IMG/VR virus record: IMGVR_UViG_3300021403_000048 | Coordinates: 1 to 27,358 of that record | Strand: one strand, 5' to 3' | From: a virus | DNA length: 27,358 nucleotides | In this document: positions 1 to 8,717 of the stretch, in pieces | How positions within the stretch are numbered: the stretch's first letter is position 1 | How the letters are laid out: every line of letters begins with the position of its first letter | Position numbers and translations under genes: made by a program | Notes under the pieces: model-generated | What the model saw: the letters and a program-made list of their open reading frames with translations, nothing else | What the model was told of the DNA's origin: nothing | Database searches by the model: none

Positions 1-6
1 ATTCTA

Positions 7-360
7 ATGGAAAGTAAAACAACAGAAAGACATTATAGACAAGATTATCCTAAGAGAGTAGGATTCGATTTTGATGGTGTATTGTCAAATAGTAAGCTAT
101 ATCAGATATATGCGTCTCACTTGGTATCATCAGGCGTATTTGTATGTATAATCACTAAGAGATCAGTAGATGATGGACAACCTGTATTGGATATGGCTAA
201 AGAACTTGGAATTAAGTCAGAGAATGTGTTTTTTACTGATAACCAGAATAAATCACCTGTGGTCGATAGAATGAGACTGACAAAGTTTTATGATGATGAT
301 AAAATCAATATACAGGATATAAGAGAAAATACGGATTGTAAAACCTTTTTAGTTAAGTAA
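7..360 (+). CDS. HAD-like small phosphatase
   Basis: The 117-aa protein carries the signatures of the HAD superfamily. Motif I is DFDG at residues 21-24, with the two aspartates that would act as nucleophile and acid/base. Motif II is a Thr at residue 50 after a hydrophobic strand (VCIIT). A Lys near residue 82 could serve as motif III. Motif IV is an acidic YDDD around residues 95-98. It lacks a large cap domain, as in compact phage HAD enzymes that dephosphorylate nucleotides or DNA ends. The substrate cannot be told from sequence. It ends 2 nt before the terminase small subunit, so the two are probably co-transcribed. The beginning of its operon lies outside the window. Fold assignment is fairly firm; role is inference. 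Confidence 0.72.
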   Translation: MESKTTERHYRQDYPKRVGFDFDGVLSNSKLYQIYASHLVSSGVFVCIITKRSVDDGQPVLDMAKELGIKSENVFFTDNQNKSPVVDRMRLTKFYDDDKINIQDIRENTDCKTFLVK

Positions 361-362
361 TT

Positions 363-869
363 ATGGATAATTTGCCTGAAAAAAAGACCAAAGTAGATAG
401 ATTGACCGAGAAGAATATGGCATTCATAGATCACTATCTGGCTAATGGTATGAATGCTACAGAAAGCTATTTATCTGTATACAAGGATGTTACAAGAGAA
501 AGTGCAGGTGTAGAAGGATCAAGGGTGTTAAGTAAGCCTAGTGCTGCCGCTTATCTCGCTGTCAAAAAGTCAGAAATAGCAAAACGCTACGAAATCAAGT
601 TAGACTACGTTGTTCCTAAGCTTTTTAAACTTATAGAAAATTGTGAGGCTGAAGGAGAGAAGTTTGCTATGATTAAGGGATTAGAGCTGCTTTGCAGGCT
701 GGGTGGACTTCTCCAGGCTAACCCGATGGTGAATGTACAGTCAACTGGAGAGATAAAGATAGACTTTGGTGGATATGCTTTCAATGATAAGAATGCTATT
801 GAAGCTTCTGATTCTACTAATATAATTACCGATGTTGACTTCGAAGACACTGATAACTCTAATGAATAA
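363..869 (+). CDS. terS: Terminase small subunit
   Basis: The 168-aa protein fits the Terminase_2 type small subunit, which binds the packaging site on phage DNA and loads the large subunit. An N-terminal helix-turn-helix-like segment (residues about 15-65) has the family pattern: a Phe in FIDHYL, then GMNATESYL, and later GSRVLSKPSAAAYL. A helical middle (about 75-120) would form the oligomerisation core. The acidic, low-complexity C-terminus fits contact with the large subunit. The position 2 nt after the HAD gene and 79 nt before the large terminase gene supports the call. Confidence 0.85.
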   Translation: MDNLPEKKTKVDRLTEKNMAFIDHYLANGMNATESYLSVYKDVTRESAGVEGSRVLSKPSAAAYLAVKKSEIAKRYEIKLDYVVPKLFKLIENCEAEGEKFAMIKGLELLCRLGGLLQANPMVNVQSTGEIKIDFGGYAFNDKNAIEASDSTNIITDVDFEDTDNSNE

Positions 870-870
870 C

Positions 871-938
871 ATATATGATGTTTCTTATATTGTGTATCAT
901 ATATAGTACACTCTTATACGTAATATCATATAAGAAAC
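871..938 (+). promoter_or_regulatory. Overlapping inverted repeats before terL
   Basis: The 79-nt gap between terS and terL contains two inverted repeats that cannot form at the same time. ATATATGAT at 871-879 is an exact reverse complement of ATCATATAT at 896-904. GTTTCTTATAT at 880-890 is an exact reverse complement of ATATAAGAAAC at 928-938. The second pair would enclose the right arm of the first. This could be an RNA switch controlling terL, an operator, or chance in very AT-rich DNA. No TAnnTTTG promoter is visible here. Confidence 0.35.
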
Positions 939-948
939 GAAAGTAACT

Positions 949-2292
949 ATGAAGATAAGCCTATATCCCGAACCACACGAGAAGCAGAAGCAAGTGCTCA
1001 AGAGCTGCTCATTAGATAGTCTTAATATGTATACTGTCGTTGTGGCAGGTCGTCAGGGTGGTAAATCAACCACAGCTAAGCATCAGACAATCTATTGGGC
1101 TCTAATGTATCCAGGCTCCAGAATATGGTATGTTATGCCATCTGAGGGGCAGTGCAGAGGAGTGTGGAGAGACATCGTGGTGGCTATGCAGCCTGCTGGA
1201 CTTATCAAGAGTAAGAAGGCAAGCTCTGGAAGCATTGAGATCATATTTAAGAATGGTACGATACTAGAGTTTAAATCTGGTAATAGCAATAGCTTAAGAG
1301 GTACACCAATCAACTTTCTAATTTTAGACGAAGCTGCCTTCCTTAATGGGGCTAAGGTGGAGAGTGATCTCCTTCCAGCGCTTAACGTAGCGGGTAAGAA
1401 GTGCCTTATCTGTTCGACACCAAAAGGTAAGAATTGGTTATTCAAGTTCTATGGTCTTGGTCAAGATGCTAAGAATAAGGACTATAAGAGCTTTAGGTTC
1501 TTATCCACAGATAACCCTGCAGCACAGCCTGAGCAGATAGCTATAGCAAAAGAGAGAGCTCCAGAAGCCATTTTCCGTCAGGAATACCTGGCGGAGTTCG
1601 TGGACGGTGCTGAAGTTTTTAAAAATATACACGAATTATGCTCCATTACCATCCCGCCTACGGCTCCTGAGCTCGGAAAGAAGTACTATTGTGGTATAGA
1701 CGTAGGGTTAAAGACTGATGAAACTGTGATAAGCATCATAGATTCAGATGGTAAACTGGCATTTATGGATAGATTTACAGACATTCCTAGTCCTGAGGTA
1801 GTTAAACGTATACTTTCTATACTTAGAAAATGGAATCCCATAAAGACAAACATAGAAACCAACGGTCAGGGTCTCACTATTTTTGATTATTTACGAAAAG
1901 AATACAAGAATATAGATGGATTCACCACAACAAACCAATCTAAGGAAGAAATAGTGAATCGACTTATAGCTGCTTTCTCTGGAAAAGAGATAAGACTATT
2001 TGATAATGATGATATTAAGGCTCAATTAGAGGCATTTATCTTTGAAATGACACCAACAGGCAAGATAAGGTATAAGGCAGGTTATGGTCACGATGATATT
2101 GTAATGTCACTTTGCTTTGCTTGGAATTTGTATCTTGATAATAAGCTCTCTGGTGGATTTAAAATCTTCAGTGATACTGTGGGACCAAAATCTAAACCAG
2201 GTTCGCACAAAGGAGTATTTGGGGGCTTGGCTGAGGAAGGAAGAGGACAGTTTAATGGAGAAAATGATGAGGAGTTTCTATTCTATCATTAA
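949..2292 (+). CDS. terL: Terminase large subunit
   Basis: This 447-aa protein is the packaging motor, an ATPase joined to a nuclease. The ATPase half has a Walker A motif GRQGGKST at residues 34-41, a Walker B FLILDEAAF at about 123-131 with catalytic Glu 128, and the coupling motif STPKG at 156-160. The RNase H-like nuclease half has the acidic residues expected for metal binding: Asp 251 in YYCGIDVG, Glu 303 in NIETNGQG, and the Asp pair of GHDDIVMSL at about 382-383. Length is usual for the family. The start follows an A-rich leader (GAAAGTAACTATG). This is among the most certain calls in the window. Confidence 0.96.
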   Translation: MKISLYPEPHEKQKQVLKSCSLDSLNMYTVVVAGRQGGKSTTAKHQTIYWALMYPGSRIWYVMPSEGQCRGVWRDIVVAMQPAGLIKSKKASSGSIEIIFKNGTILEFKSGNSNSLRGTPINFLILDEAAFLNGAKVESDLLPALNVAGKKCLICSTPKGKNWLFKFYGLGQDAKNKDYKSFRFLSTDNPAAQPEQIAIAKERAPEAIFRQEYLAEFVDGAEVFKNIHELCSITIPPTAPELGKKYYCGIDVGLKTDETVISIIDSDGKLAFMDRFTDIPSPEVVKRILSILRKWNPIKTNIETNGQGLTIFDYLRKEYKNIDGFTTTNQSKEEIVNRLIAAFSGKEIRLFDNDDIKAQLEAFIFEMTPTGKIRYKAGYGHDDIVMSLCFAWNLYLDNKLSGGFKIFSDTVGPKSKPGSHKGVFGGLAEEGRGQFNGENDEEFLFYH

Positions 2293-2343
2293 AATATTGC
2301 TAGATATTTATCTTCATACCGTTTCATAAAACAAAAAACAGAA

Positions 2344-2351
2344 CATTTATA
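2344..2351 (+). promoter_or_regulatory. Late-promoter-like motif CATTTATA before fibre gene
   Basis: CATTTATA lies 16 nt upstream of the giant fibre ATG, after an AAAACAAAAAA stretch. A second similar string (ATATTTATC) sits near 2304-2311. The same core precedes several other genes of the morphogenesis module, which suggests a phage-specific promoter. AT-richness makes single hits weak. Confidence 0.4.
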
Positions 2352-2367
2352 ATAAAGAACCAGTTCG

Positions 2368-5300
2368 ATGGCAGTTAATCAATTATCTCTTAATCAAATA
2401 ATTCAGTATTTCGCTAGTCTTGGTGCTAGAGATCAACGTATTAACACATTTGGATATGGTCCAATTGATGAAGTATCGTTTGGTCCGTACTTTGCTACCA
2501 AAAATATAACTGGTAATACAACTTACGAGCTATCTAACAAGACCAAACTTGTGTATCCACTTATGTGGGTAAGTCCTGAGCCTTCTCTATTGAGAAGAGA
2601 TTCTATTGTATTAAGACATAAGATTTATTTTCTTGATCTGGTTGAGAAAGATAACACAAACCAATTAGATGTTTATTCTGACTGCTTGAGAAGTGCTCAA
2701 GAGATTAAAGCATTCATATTCAAAGACTTTTTTTATGATATATTTCCAAGTGATGAGAGCACATTAACTCCTATTACAGATGAATTTGATGATGAAGTAA
2801 CTGGATATATATTAGACTTGGAACTGCAGCTTGATTGGCTTGCAGATGTATGTTCTATTCCTGGTCTTTATCCAAGTGGGGTTACGTTTAATGCAGGTCC
2901 AGGTTATTTCAATGTAGCGTCAGTAGGATATCTTCCACTTGCTGGAGGACAATTAACTGGTCCATTAACTGGAACAAGTGCTTATTTTGATAATTACTTC
3001 TCTGGTGGAACGAATCTTAATCTTATATTCTCTAGTATAGAGGCACAGATATCAAGTGCAACAACACAGGTTCAGCCTGGATTAAATACATATACAGGAG
3101 GAACAATATTACTTCCTACTGTAAATATAAGTGCGGCAACACTTTCTTATATATCGGCAACTACGATATCAGGTAGTTCATTTTATTCAGGATCAACTCC
3201 ATTCTCACAGATATTCTCAGGTGGATCAAGCTCTAATCTGTGGTCTGCATCCACAGGATTTGGTTCTATAATAGCAAATAATGGAACTGGAAATGTTTCA
3301 GCAAATAGATTTTCAATTGTAGCAGGACAAGGAAATAGAACATTAGCAAATTATTCCGTAATTGGAGGTGGATATAAGAACTTCATAGATATTAATGGTA
3401 ATAGTTCTGTAATATCAGGTGGAAGAATAAACACAGCAACAACTATATATTCTGTAATTGGAGGTGGATATGGTAATTTACTTTCTGGTTTATTCAGTAC
3501 AATAGCTGGTGGATATAAAAATAGTAATTTAGGTTACTCTTCATTTATAGGTGGAGGTAAATCCAATTATACTAATGGTAATTATGGATTAGTTGTTGGA
3601 GGAAAACTTAATTCTGCCACAACAACTTATTCAATAGTTGTTGGAGGAACAAACAACTTAACATCTGGATTAGGATCATTTATAGGAAGTGGTACTAGAA
3701 ATATTGTTTCTTATGGAACTCAATATTCATCAATAGTAGGTGGTAGTCAAAATATTGTAACTGGTAGTTATTCATCAATACTTGGTGGATACATAAATAA
3801 TTCATATGGTTCATCATCTATAATTGTTGGTGGTGGATCAAATAAAATAAATGCAAATTATTCTGTTATTGTTGGTGGTGCAAGTAATTATAATAAAGGA
3901 GTTTTAGGATTTATAGGAGGAGGAAAATCTAATTCTGCTACAACAAATTACTCAATTGTTATTGGTGGACAACATAATATTTCTTCAGCAGCTGGTTCTG
4001 TAATTATAGGTGGAGGATATAATAGAGCATCTGGTCCATATTCTATTGTTGGTGCTGGTTTTTATAACCTGTCAAGTGGTAATCGTTCTGGAATTTTGGC
4101 TGGTGCAAGCAATTCAGCAGTAACAAATCATACATTTATTGGTTCTGGTCTTAAAAACTTTGTATCTGGACCTTATTCATCAGTTGTTGGTGGTTATAAA
4201 AACTACAGTATAGGTTCAAAGAACTTTATTGGAGGTGGTTTTTCTAACTCAGCATCTTCTGTTTACTCAATTGTAGTTGGAGGAAAGACAAATAATGTAT
4301 CTGGACAGTTTTCAACTGTATTAAATGGAACAAGCAACGTTATAACAGGTGCAAGAAGTGGTATTGGAGCTGGAAGTAACCAGACTCTTACTGCAAATGA
4401 TACTTGGCTTTCTCCAAATCTTCTTGCTACATCAAATATAAGTGGTGGAACCTTTTATTCTGGTTCAACTCCATTATCTCAGATATTCTTAAGTACTGCA
4501 AATACATTTACATCTGTAGCAATACAGAATGGATTGAATACATATACAGGTGGAACTGCTACTTTACCTACAATTAACATTAGTGCAGCAACTCTTACTT
4601 CACTAAGTGCTATTTCATTATCTGGAGCAAATATTTATTCTGGTTCAGTTAATTTAAATCAAATATTCCTTTCAACTGCTACAACTTTTGTATCAACAGC
4701 TGTACAAGCAGGATCAAATATAGTAACTGGTGGAACCCAAGGAGTTCCAATTATTTCTTTGGCTGCTTCTCCAAGTGTTAATAACATAACCGCAAGTGGA
4801 ACTAGCACATTTAATAATACAACTGCGGTTACATTATCAGCAGGAACAATAAGTGGAGGTACATTCTATAGTGGTAAAACACCATTATCTTCTGTATTCC
4901 TTTCTACTGCATCTACATATGTACAATCAGTTGGATCATCTGGAAATATTACAACTGGAGGAACTGCAAGTAATCCTACAATAGGAATTACAACAACTCC
5001 TATATTTACTTCTGTATCAGCTACTACAATATCTGGTGGTACATTATATTCAGGTAGCACTCCTCTATCTCAAATATTCCTTACAACAGGACAACAGATG
5101 TTTAATTCAAACGGATTAAATACATATACTGGAGGAACAACATTACTTACAAGTATTAATATATCTGCTGCTACACTTAATAATTTAGCAGTTACTGGTA
5201 ATACAACTCTTTCTGCAACAACTGCTTCATCACTTAGTGCAAGCACTTTGACCGCAACAACTTCTGTATTTACATCTGGAATAAGATTTGTTCCAAGTGC

Positions 5301-7785
5301 AGCTACAGGATATATATTTACATCTTCTAATAACTCAGGAGATGGATATTGGGCAGCTCCATCAACTCTTTCATCTGGTGCAACTGAATTGGCACCAGCT
5401 ATATCTATTCTTTGTACTCCTCCAACTGCAAATACTGTTGGTGATACATACTTAGTTTGTTCAGCTGGAACAGGAGCTTGGTCTGCAAATAGCAATAACG
5501 AGGCAACATATGTATCAGGCACAACTTGGACATTTGTAACTGCAGCAACTAATAATACAATATTCATTACTTCGACTCTGTTAACATATTTATTTAACGG
5601 AACAAGTTGGTCTGTATATCCTGGTGTAGCAATACTTCAAAATGGAAATTTCCTGGGTAATACGATGAATATTGGAACACTGGACTATAACTCAATTAAC
5701 TTTAAAATATCTGGTAATACAGCTGTTACAATACAAAAACCTACAGCTAATCCAACAGGTACTTCTATTAGCTACTTAATTGTAGGTGGTGGTGGTGGTG
5801 GTGGTTCTTCTACAGCATCACAATCAGGTGGTGGAGGTGGAGGTGGTGGAGCCTGGATTACAGGTTCAACTATTTTATCTGCTGCATCATATTCTATTGT
5901 GGTAGGAGCTGGTGGAACTGGAGGAACAACAGCAACATCTGGATTGGCTGGAAGTGGATTTACTTCTACATTCCTTGGTGTTAATGCAATTGGTGGTGGA
6001 GGTGGTGGTAATGGTAACGGAGCTATTAATGCTGCAGGTTTAAGTGGAGGTTCTGGTGGTGGAGCTGGTGGTGGATTAACAGCTGCTGGTGGAGCTAGAG
6101 TTTCTGGACAAGGATTTAGTGGAGGTACTTCAAATGGAGCTTGGGTTGGTGGTGCAGGTGGTGGTGGTGGATCACAGGTGGGACAGAATGCTCAATCATC
6201 ACTTGTTGGTGGTACTGGAGGAACTGGATTTAATTGGTCTATAACTAATACAAGATATGCAGGTGGTGGAGGTGGTGGATCAACTTCTGTTACATTAGCA
6301 GGTGGTTCTGGTGGTGGAGGTTTTGGTGCTAATGGTGGTCTTGGTGTTGGTCCAGGAAATGGTGGTAATGGTACAAATGGATTTGGTGGTGGTGGTGGTG
6401 GTGCTTATGCAGTAACTGCAGCTGGATCAGGAGGATCAGGTACTGTTATTATATCTTATCCAGTAGGAACTGGTATGGGTACTGGTGGAACAATTTCTTA
6501 CTTCGGTGGAAATGTAATTCACACATTTACTTCTAACGGTACATTTAGCTTTTTACCAAGTGGTACAACTATGGTAGGTATTGGAACAACTCCAACTGCT
6601 GAACTTGATGTACAAGGATCAAACGTAATTAACGCAGCACTTAGAATTAGAAGTGGACAGACAGTTGCCAATCCTAATAACGGAGATATATGGAATGATG
6701 GAACTTTCATTACTTCTCAAACAGGTTTTCAAACAACTGGCAATACAAAACTAGCTGCAGTAACAGCATCTACTATTTCTAATGGTAACCAGGAACTTCA
6801 GGGATACCAGATGAATATAACTGGTGGAACTTTAATGTCTGCTCTTACAGTTGTTAATACTACAGGATTAGGTCCTGGTGGTGGAGGAACTCCAAATATA
6901 CTTTTGTCTGGAGATTCTTTAAATGCATCTTATCCGTATATATCTTTTGTAGGTGGATCACAAGCTGTAACAACAAATTGTTATGTATCTCTTGGTAATG
7001 CTGGTAAAAAAATAACTCTTGGAGGTCCAGTACTTTCAGCTAAACAATCTTATATTGACGCAGATAGTTCAATAGGACTGATATTTGCAGCACTTACAGT
7101 TCAGGGTATGATCTTGGACAACTCTGGATTTGCAGGTGATGCAACTCCAAGAGTTCAAATAGATTCAGCTGGTTGTGTGTTTGGTAGAGCAACTGCCCTT
7201 TTAGATTTGGCTGCTCCAACAGCTAATAGAGCTTCTTTAAGAATAAGAAGTGGTTCAACAAATCCTGGAGTCCAGAATTCTGGAGACTTATGGAATAATG
7301 GAGATAGATTAAACTATTCATCTAATGGTTTGGTTATTCAAGAACTTCCACAGATACAACAAACAAGAGTTCTTACAAATTTTAATAAGACAACTGATAC
7401 AACATTGTCTGCAATTACAAGTTTATCAGCTCACACAGTTTCTGGTAAAAACTATATGTTCACAGCTAACTTACACGTAACTGCTGATGCTGTAGGCGGT
7501 TCTAAATTTGCAATACAAGGAAGTGGTGCAACAAGTGCAACATCAATTATTTATCAAGTAACTATGCTTGATAATACAAGTAATTTAAATACAATTACAT
7601 CAAGACAAACAACATTAGGAGGATCAGTTGGTCAAGCTGGTACAACAACTGGATGGTGTAAGATTGAAGGATTTATGACTATGGTAACTGGAGGAGTAAT
7701 AGTACCAGTATTTGGACAAAACGCATCTAATGGAACGAGCATAATCTTAACTGGATCAACATTTGTGGTTCAGCAAATAACATAA
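2368..7785 (+). CDS. Giant tail fibre/adhesin with tail-terminator-like N-terminus and YadA-head-like repeats
   Basis: The 1805-aa protein is a mosaic. Residues 1-190 resemble a small stand-alone tail terminator/neck protein of Bacteroidota and marine phages (YPLMWVSPEPS, FLDLVEKDNTNQLDVYSDCL). About 311-677 are YadA-head/Hep_Hag-like repeats of the form S-x-I-x-GGG-x-x-N, expected to build a trimeric left-handed beta-roll. Around them are GLNTYTGGT...NISAATL and GGTFYSGSTPLSQIF modules. About 1135-1370 is glycine-rich, with runs of seven or more Gly. Two LRIRSG...GDxWNxG segments lie near 1424 and 1622. The last 140 residues match a common phage fibre tip fold ending STFVVQQIT. It probably binds the host surface. 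Fibre identity is firm; the terminator-like identity of the N-terminus is from memory of the family. Confidence 0.85.
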   Translation: MAVNQLSLNQIIQYFASLGARDQRINTFGYGPIDEVSFGPYFATKNITGNTTYELSNKTKLVYPLMWVSPEPSLLRRDSIVLRHKIYFLDLVEKDNTNQLDVYSDCLRSAQEIKAFIFKDFFYDIFPSDESTLTPITDEFDDEVTGYILDLELQLDWLADVCSIPGLYPSGVTFNAGPGYFNVASVGYLPLAGGQLTGPLTGTSAYFDNYFSGGTNLNLIFSSIEAQISSATTQVQPGLNTYTGGTILLPTVNISAATLSYISATTISGSSFYSGSTPFSQIFSGGSSSNLWSASTGFGSIIANNGTGNVSANRFSIVAGQGNRTLANYSVIGGGYKNFIDINGNSSVISGGRINTATTIYSVIGGGYGNLLSGLFSTIAGGYKNSNLGYSSFIGGGKSNYTNGNYGLVVGGKLNSATTTYSIVVGGTNNLTSGLGSFIGSGTRNIVSYGTQYSSIVGGSQNIVTGSYSSILGGYINNSYGSSSIIVGGGSNKINANYSVIVGGASNYNKGVLGFIGGGKSNSATTNYSIVIGGQHNISSAAGSVIIGGGYNRASGPYSIVGAGFYNLSSGNRSGILAGASNSAVTNHTFIGSGLKNFVSGPYSSVVGGYKNYSIGSKNFIGGGFSNSASSVYSIVVGGKTNNVSGQFSTVLNGTSNVITGARSGIGAGSNQTLTANDTWLSPNLLATSNISGGTFYSGSTPLSQIFLSTANTFTSVAIQNGLNTYTGGTATLPTINISAATLTSLSAISLSGANIYSGSVNLNQIFLSTATTFVSTAVQAGSNIVTGGTQGVPIISLAASPSVNNITASGTSTFNNTTAVTLSAGTISGGTFYSGKTPLSSVFLSTASTYVQSVGSSGNITTGGTASNPTIGITTTPIFTSVSATTISGGTLYSGSTPLSQIFLTTGQQMFNSNGLNTYTGGTTLLTSINISAATLNNLAVTGNTTLSATTASSLSASTLTATTSVFTSGIRFVPSAATGYIFTSSNNSGDGYWAAPSTLSSGATELAPAISILCTPPTANTVGDTYLVCSAGTGAWSANSNNEATYVSGTTWTFVTAATNNTIFITSTLLTYLFNGTSWSVYPGVAILQNGNFLGNTMNIGTLDYNSINFKISGNTAVTIQKPTANPTGTSISYLIVGGGGGGGSSTASQSGGGGGGGGAWITGSTILSAASYSIVVGAGGTGGTTATSGLAGSGFTSTFLGVNAIGGGGGGNGNGAINAAGLSGGSGGGAGGGLTAAGGARVSGQGFSGGTSNGAWVGGAGGGGGSQVGQNAQSSLVGGTGGTGFNWSITNTRYAGGGGGGSTSVTLAGGSGGGGFGANGGLGVGPGNGGNGTNGFGGGGGGAYAVTAAGSGGSGTVIISYPVGTGMGTGGTISYFGGNVIHTFTSNGTFSFLPSGTTMVGIGTTPTAELDVQGSNVINAALRIRSGQTVANPNNGDIWNDGTFITSQTGFQTTGNTKLAAVTASTISNGNQELQGYQMNITGGTLMSALTVVNTTGLGPGGGGTPNILLSGDSLNASYPYISFVGGSQAVTTNCYVSLGNAGKKITLGGPVLSAKQSYIDADSSIGLIFAALTVQGMILDNSGFAGDATPRVQIDSAGCVFGRATALLDLAAPTANRASLRIRSGSTNPGVQNSGDLWNNGDRLNYSSNGLVIQELPQIQQTRVLTNFNKTTDTTLSAITSLSAHTVSGKNYMFTANLHVTADAVGGSKFAIQGSGATSATSIIYQVTMLDNTSNLNTITSRQTTLGGSVGQAGTTTGWCKIEGFMTMVTGGVIVPVFGQNASNGTSIILTGSTFVVQQIT
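3079..5180 (+). repeat. Three dispersed direct repeats of about 68 bp in the fibre gene
   Basis: Segments starting at 3079, 4531 and 5113 all encode GLNTYTGGT followed by NISAATL and are similar at the DNA level (GGATT(A/G)AATACATATAC). Each is about 68 bp. A companion module encoding FYSG(S/K)TPLSQIF recurs near 3181, 4449, 4861 and 5041. These repeats flank the YadA-like region and could recombine to change fibre length. Confidence 0.7.
3299..4398 (+). repeat. YadA-head-like coding repeat array
   Basis: About 1.1 kb encodes roughly two dozen degenerate repeats with the core (S/F)-x-(I/V)-x-GG-x-x-N, separated by short variable spacers. Codon use inside the cores is monotonous (GGTGGATATAAAAAT), giving partial direct repeats in the DNA. 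The array is an in-frame protein repeat, not CRISPR. Confidence 0.85.
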
Positions 7786-7788
7786 TGT

Positions 7789-8133
7789 ATGAGCATTATA
7801 ATGGGTAAACCTCTACCAGCTTTAGTTAGCTATAAGGTTATTAGCTCAAATTATACACTAACAAATATTGATTATACAATAGAGTGTAGTGCAAATACAT
7901 TTACAGTAACATTACCAGATGCAACGACAATTTTTACAATACCTGGTAGGACTTATACAATTTGTAATACAGGAAGTGGATCAATAACATTAAGTGCAAC
8001 AAATTTACAAACAATAAATGGATTAACAACTCAAACAATACAAGCACGAGGAGGACCAGCAAGAGGGTTTTCTACGTGCATAATACAAAGCACAGGATTT
8101 AATTGGCTTATAATTTCAGCATCTTTACCATAA
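7789..8133 (+). CDS. Small fibre-tip-like protein
   Basis: The 114-aa protein looks like the beta-rich domain often found at the end of phage tail fibres. It has the pattern TVTLPDATT, IPGRTYTICNTGSGSITLSAT, a TINGL turn, and a final W in FNWLIISASLP. It starts 3 nt after the giant fibre stop. An alternative start is the in-frame ATG at 7801. A free tip domain right behind a fibre could be an accessory fibre subunit or chaperone-like partner. Which one is not visible. Confidence 0.55.
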   Translation: MSIIMGKPLPALVSYKVISSNYTLTNIDYTIECSANTFTVTLPDATTIFTIPGRTYTICNTGSGSITLSATNLQTINGLTTQTIQARGGPARGFSTCIIQSTGFNWLIISASLP

Positions 8134-8146
8134 AAACAAAAAAAAT

Positions 8147-8380
8147 ATGTATTACATCTTAACAGACATAAGTTATCAAGGAGCACCAGGAACAAATCCT
8201 GATGGAACTTTTAATCAATCAGCAATTGTAACTATTGGAATTAGCGGAGACACCTTTGGATTTTATCAAAAACAAAATATTAGTATTGTTTTTGGACCAA
8301 CAGACTCTGTTTATTCGGTTCAACAGTCAATTATAACAAGTGCTCAGACACTTGTTAACTCAATTTATAATGGAATTTAA
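8147..8380 (+). CDS. Small virion-module protein, unknown
   Basis: I do not recognise this 77-aa protein. It begins after a clear A-rich leader (ACAAAAAAAATATG). It has beta-like segments (SAIVTIGISGDTFGFY, NISIVFGPTDSVYSV) and a helical C-terminus rich in Gln, Ser and Thr. No membrane segment or catalytic motif is seen. Its position between a fibre-tip protein and an HK97 gp10-like protein suggests a neck or tail completion role, as inference only. Confidence 0.5.
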   Translation: MYYILTDISYQGAPGTNPDGTFNQSAIVTIGISGDTFGFYQKQNISIVFGPTDSVYSVQQSIITSAQTLVNSIYNGI

Positions 8381-8400
8381 TAATTAAAACCAATCTATTT

Positions 8401-8712
8401 ATGAGTGAGTGGAAGAACATAGAATCAAAGGTAAAAGAATTGGAAAGTAAGTGGATGAAAGATTTGAAAGAAGATATTGTTCACGCTGGACACGAAGGAA
8501 AGGGTGCTTTGATAAAAAGTATTCATATAAAGGTTAAAGATGGACAAAAAGGTCCTCAGATAACAATACAGGCAGATGATTATATTAAATATCTTGACAA
8601 CGGAAACTTCTTAAAAAGGTTTTTAGAAAAAAAAGAAAAAGAATTGATTAAAATAATAGATGACAACATAGGAAAAGACATCTTAGATCAATTAACAGAT
8701 ATATTTGAATAA
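8401..8712 (+). CDS. HK97 gp10-like head-tail completion protein
   Basis: The 103-aa protein has a long N-terminal helix rich in Lys and Glu, then a GKGALIKSIHIKVKDG hairpin and YIKYLDNG. This order (helix, 'A.L..S' segment, beta strands, 'Y..Y.D.G' and closing helix) is that of the HK97 gp10-like neck family, which joins the head connector to the tail. The call rests on pattern only. It follows the previous gene by 20 nt, and the ATG is embedded in a CTATTTATG string. Confidence 0.5.
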   Translation: MSEWKNIESKVKELESKWMKDLKEDIVHAGHEGKGALIKSIHIKVKDGQKGPQITIQADDYIKYLDNGNFLKRFLEKKEKELIKIIDDNIGKDILDQLTDIFE

Positions 8713-8717
8713 AACAA

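Noticed and set aside
2117-2329. 70-aa plus-strand frame overlapping the end of terL
   Set aside because: It lies mostly inside terL in another frame, with no start context or recognisable fold.
3299-4398. Possible CRISPR-like repeat array
   Set aside because: The repeats are in frame, degenerate, of uneven spacing and encode a beta-roll protein; there are no constant repeats with unique spacers.
4866-5567. Minus-strand frames of 64 and 165 aa inside the fibre gene
   Set aside because: They arise from the repetitive Ser/Thr/Gly codons of the fibre and have no independent support.
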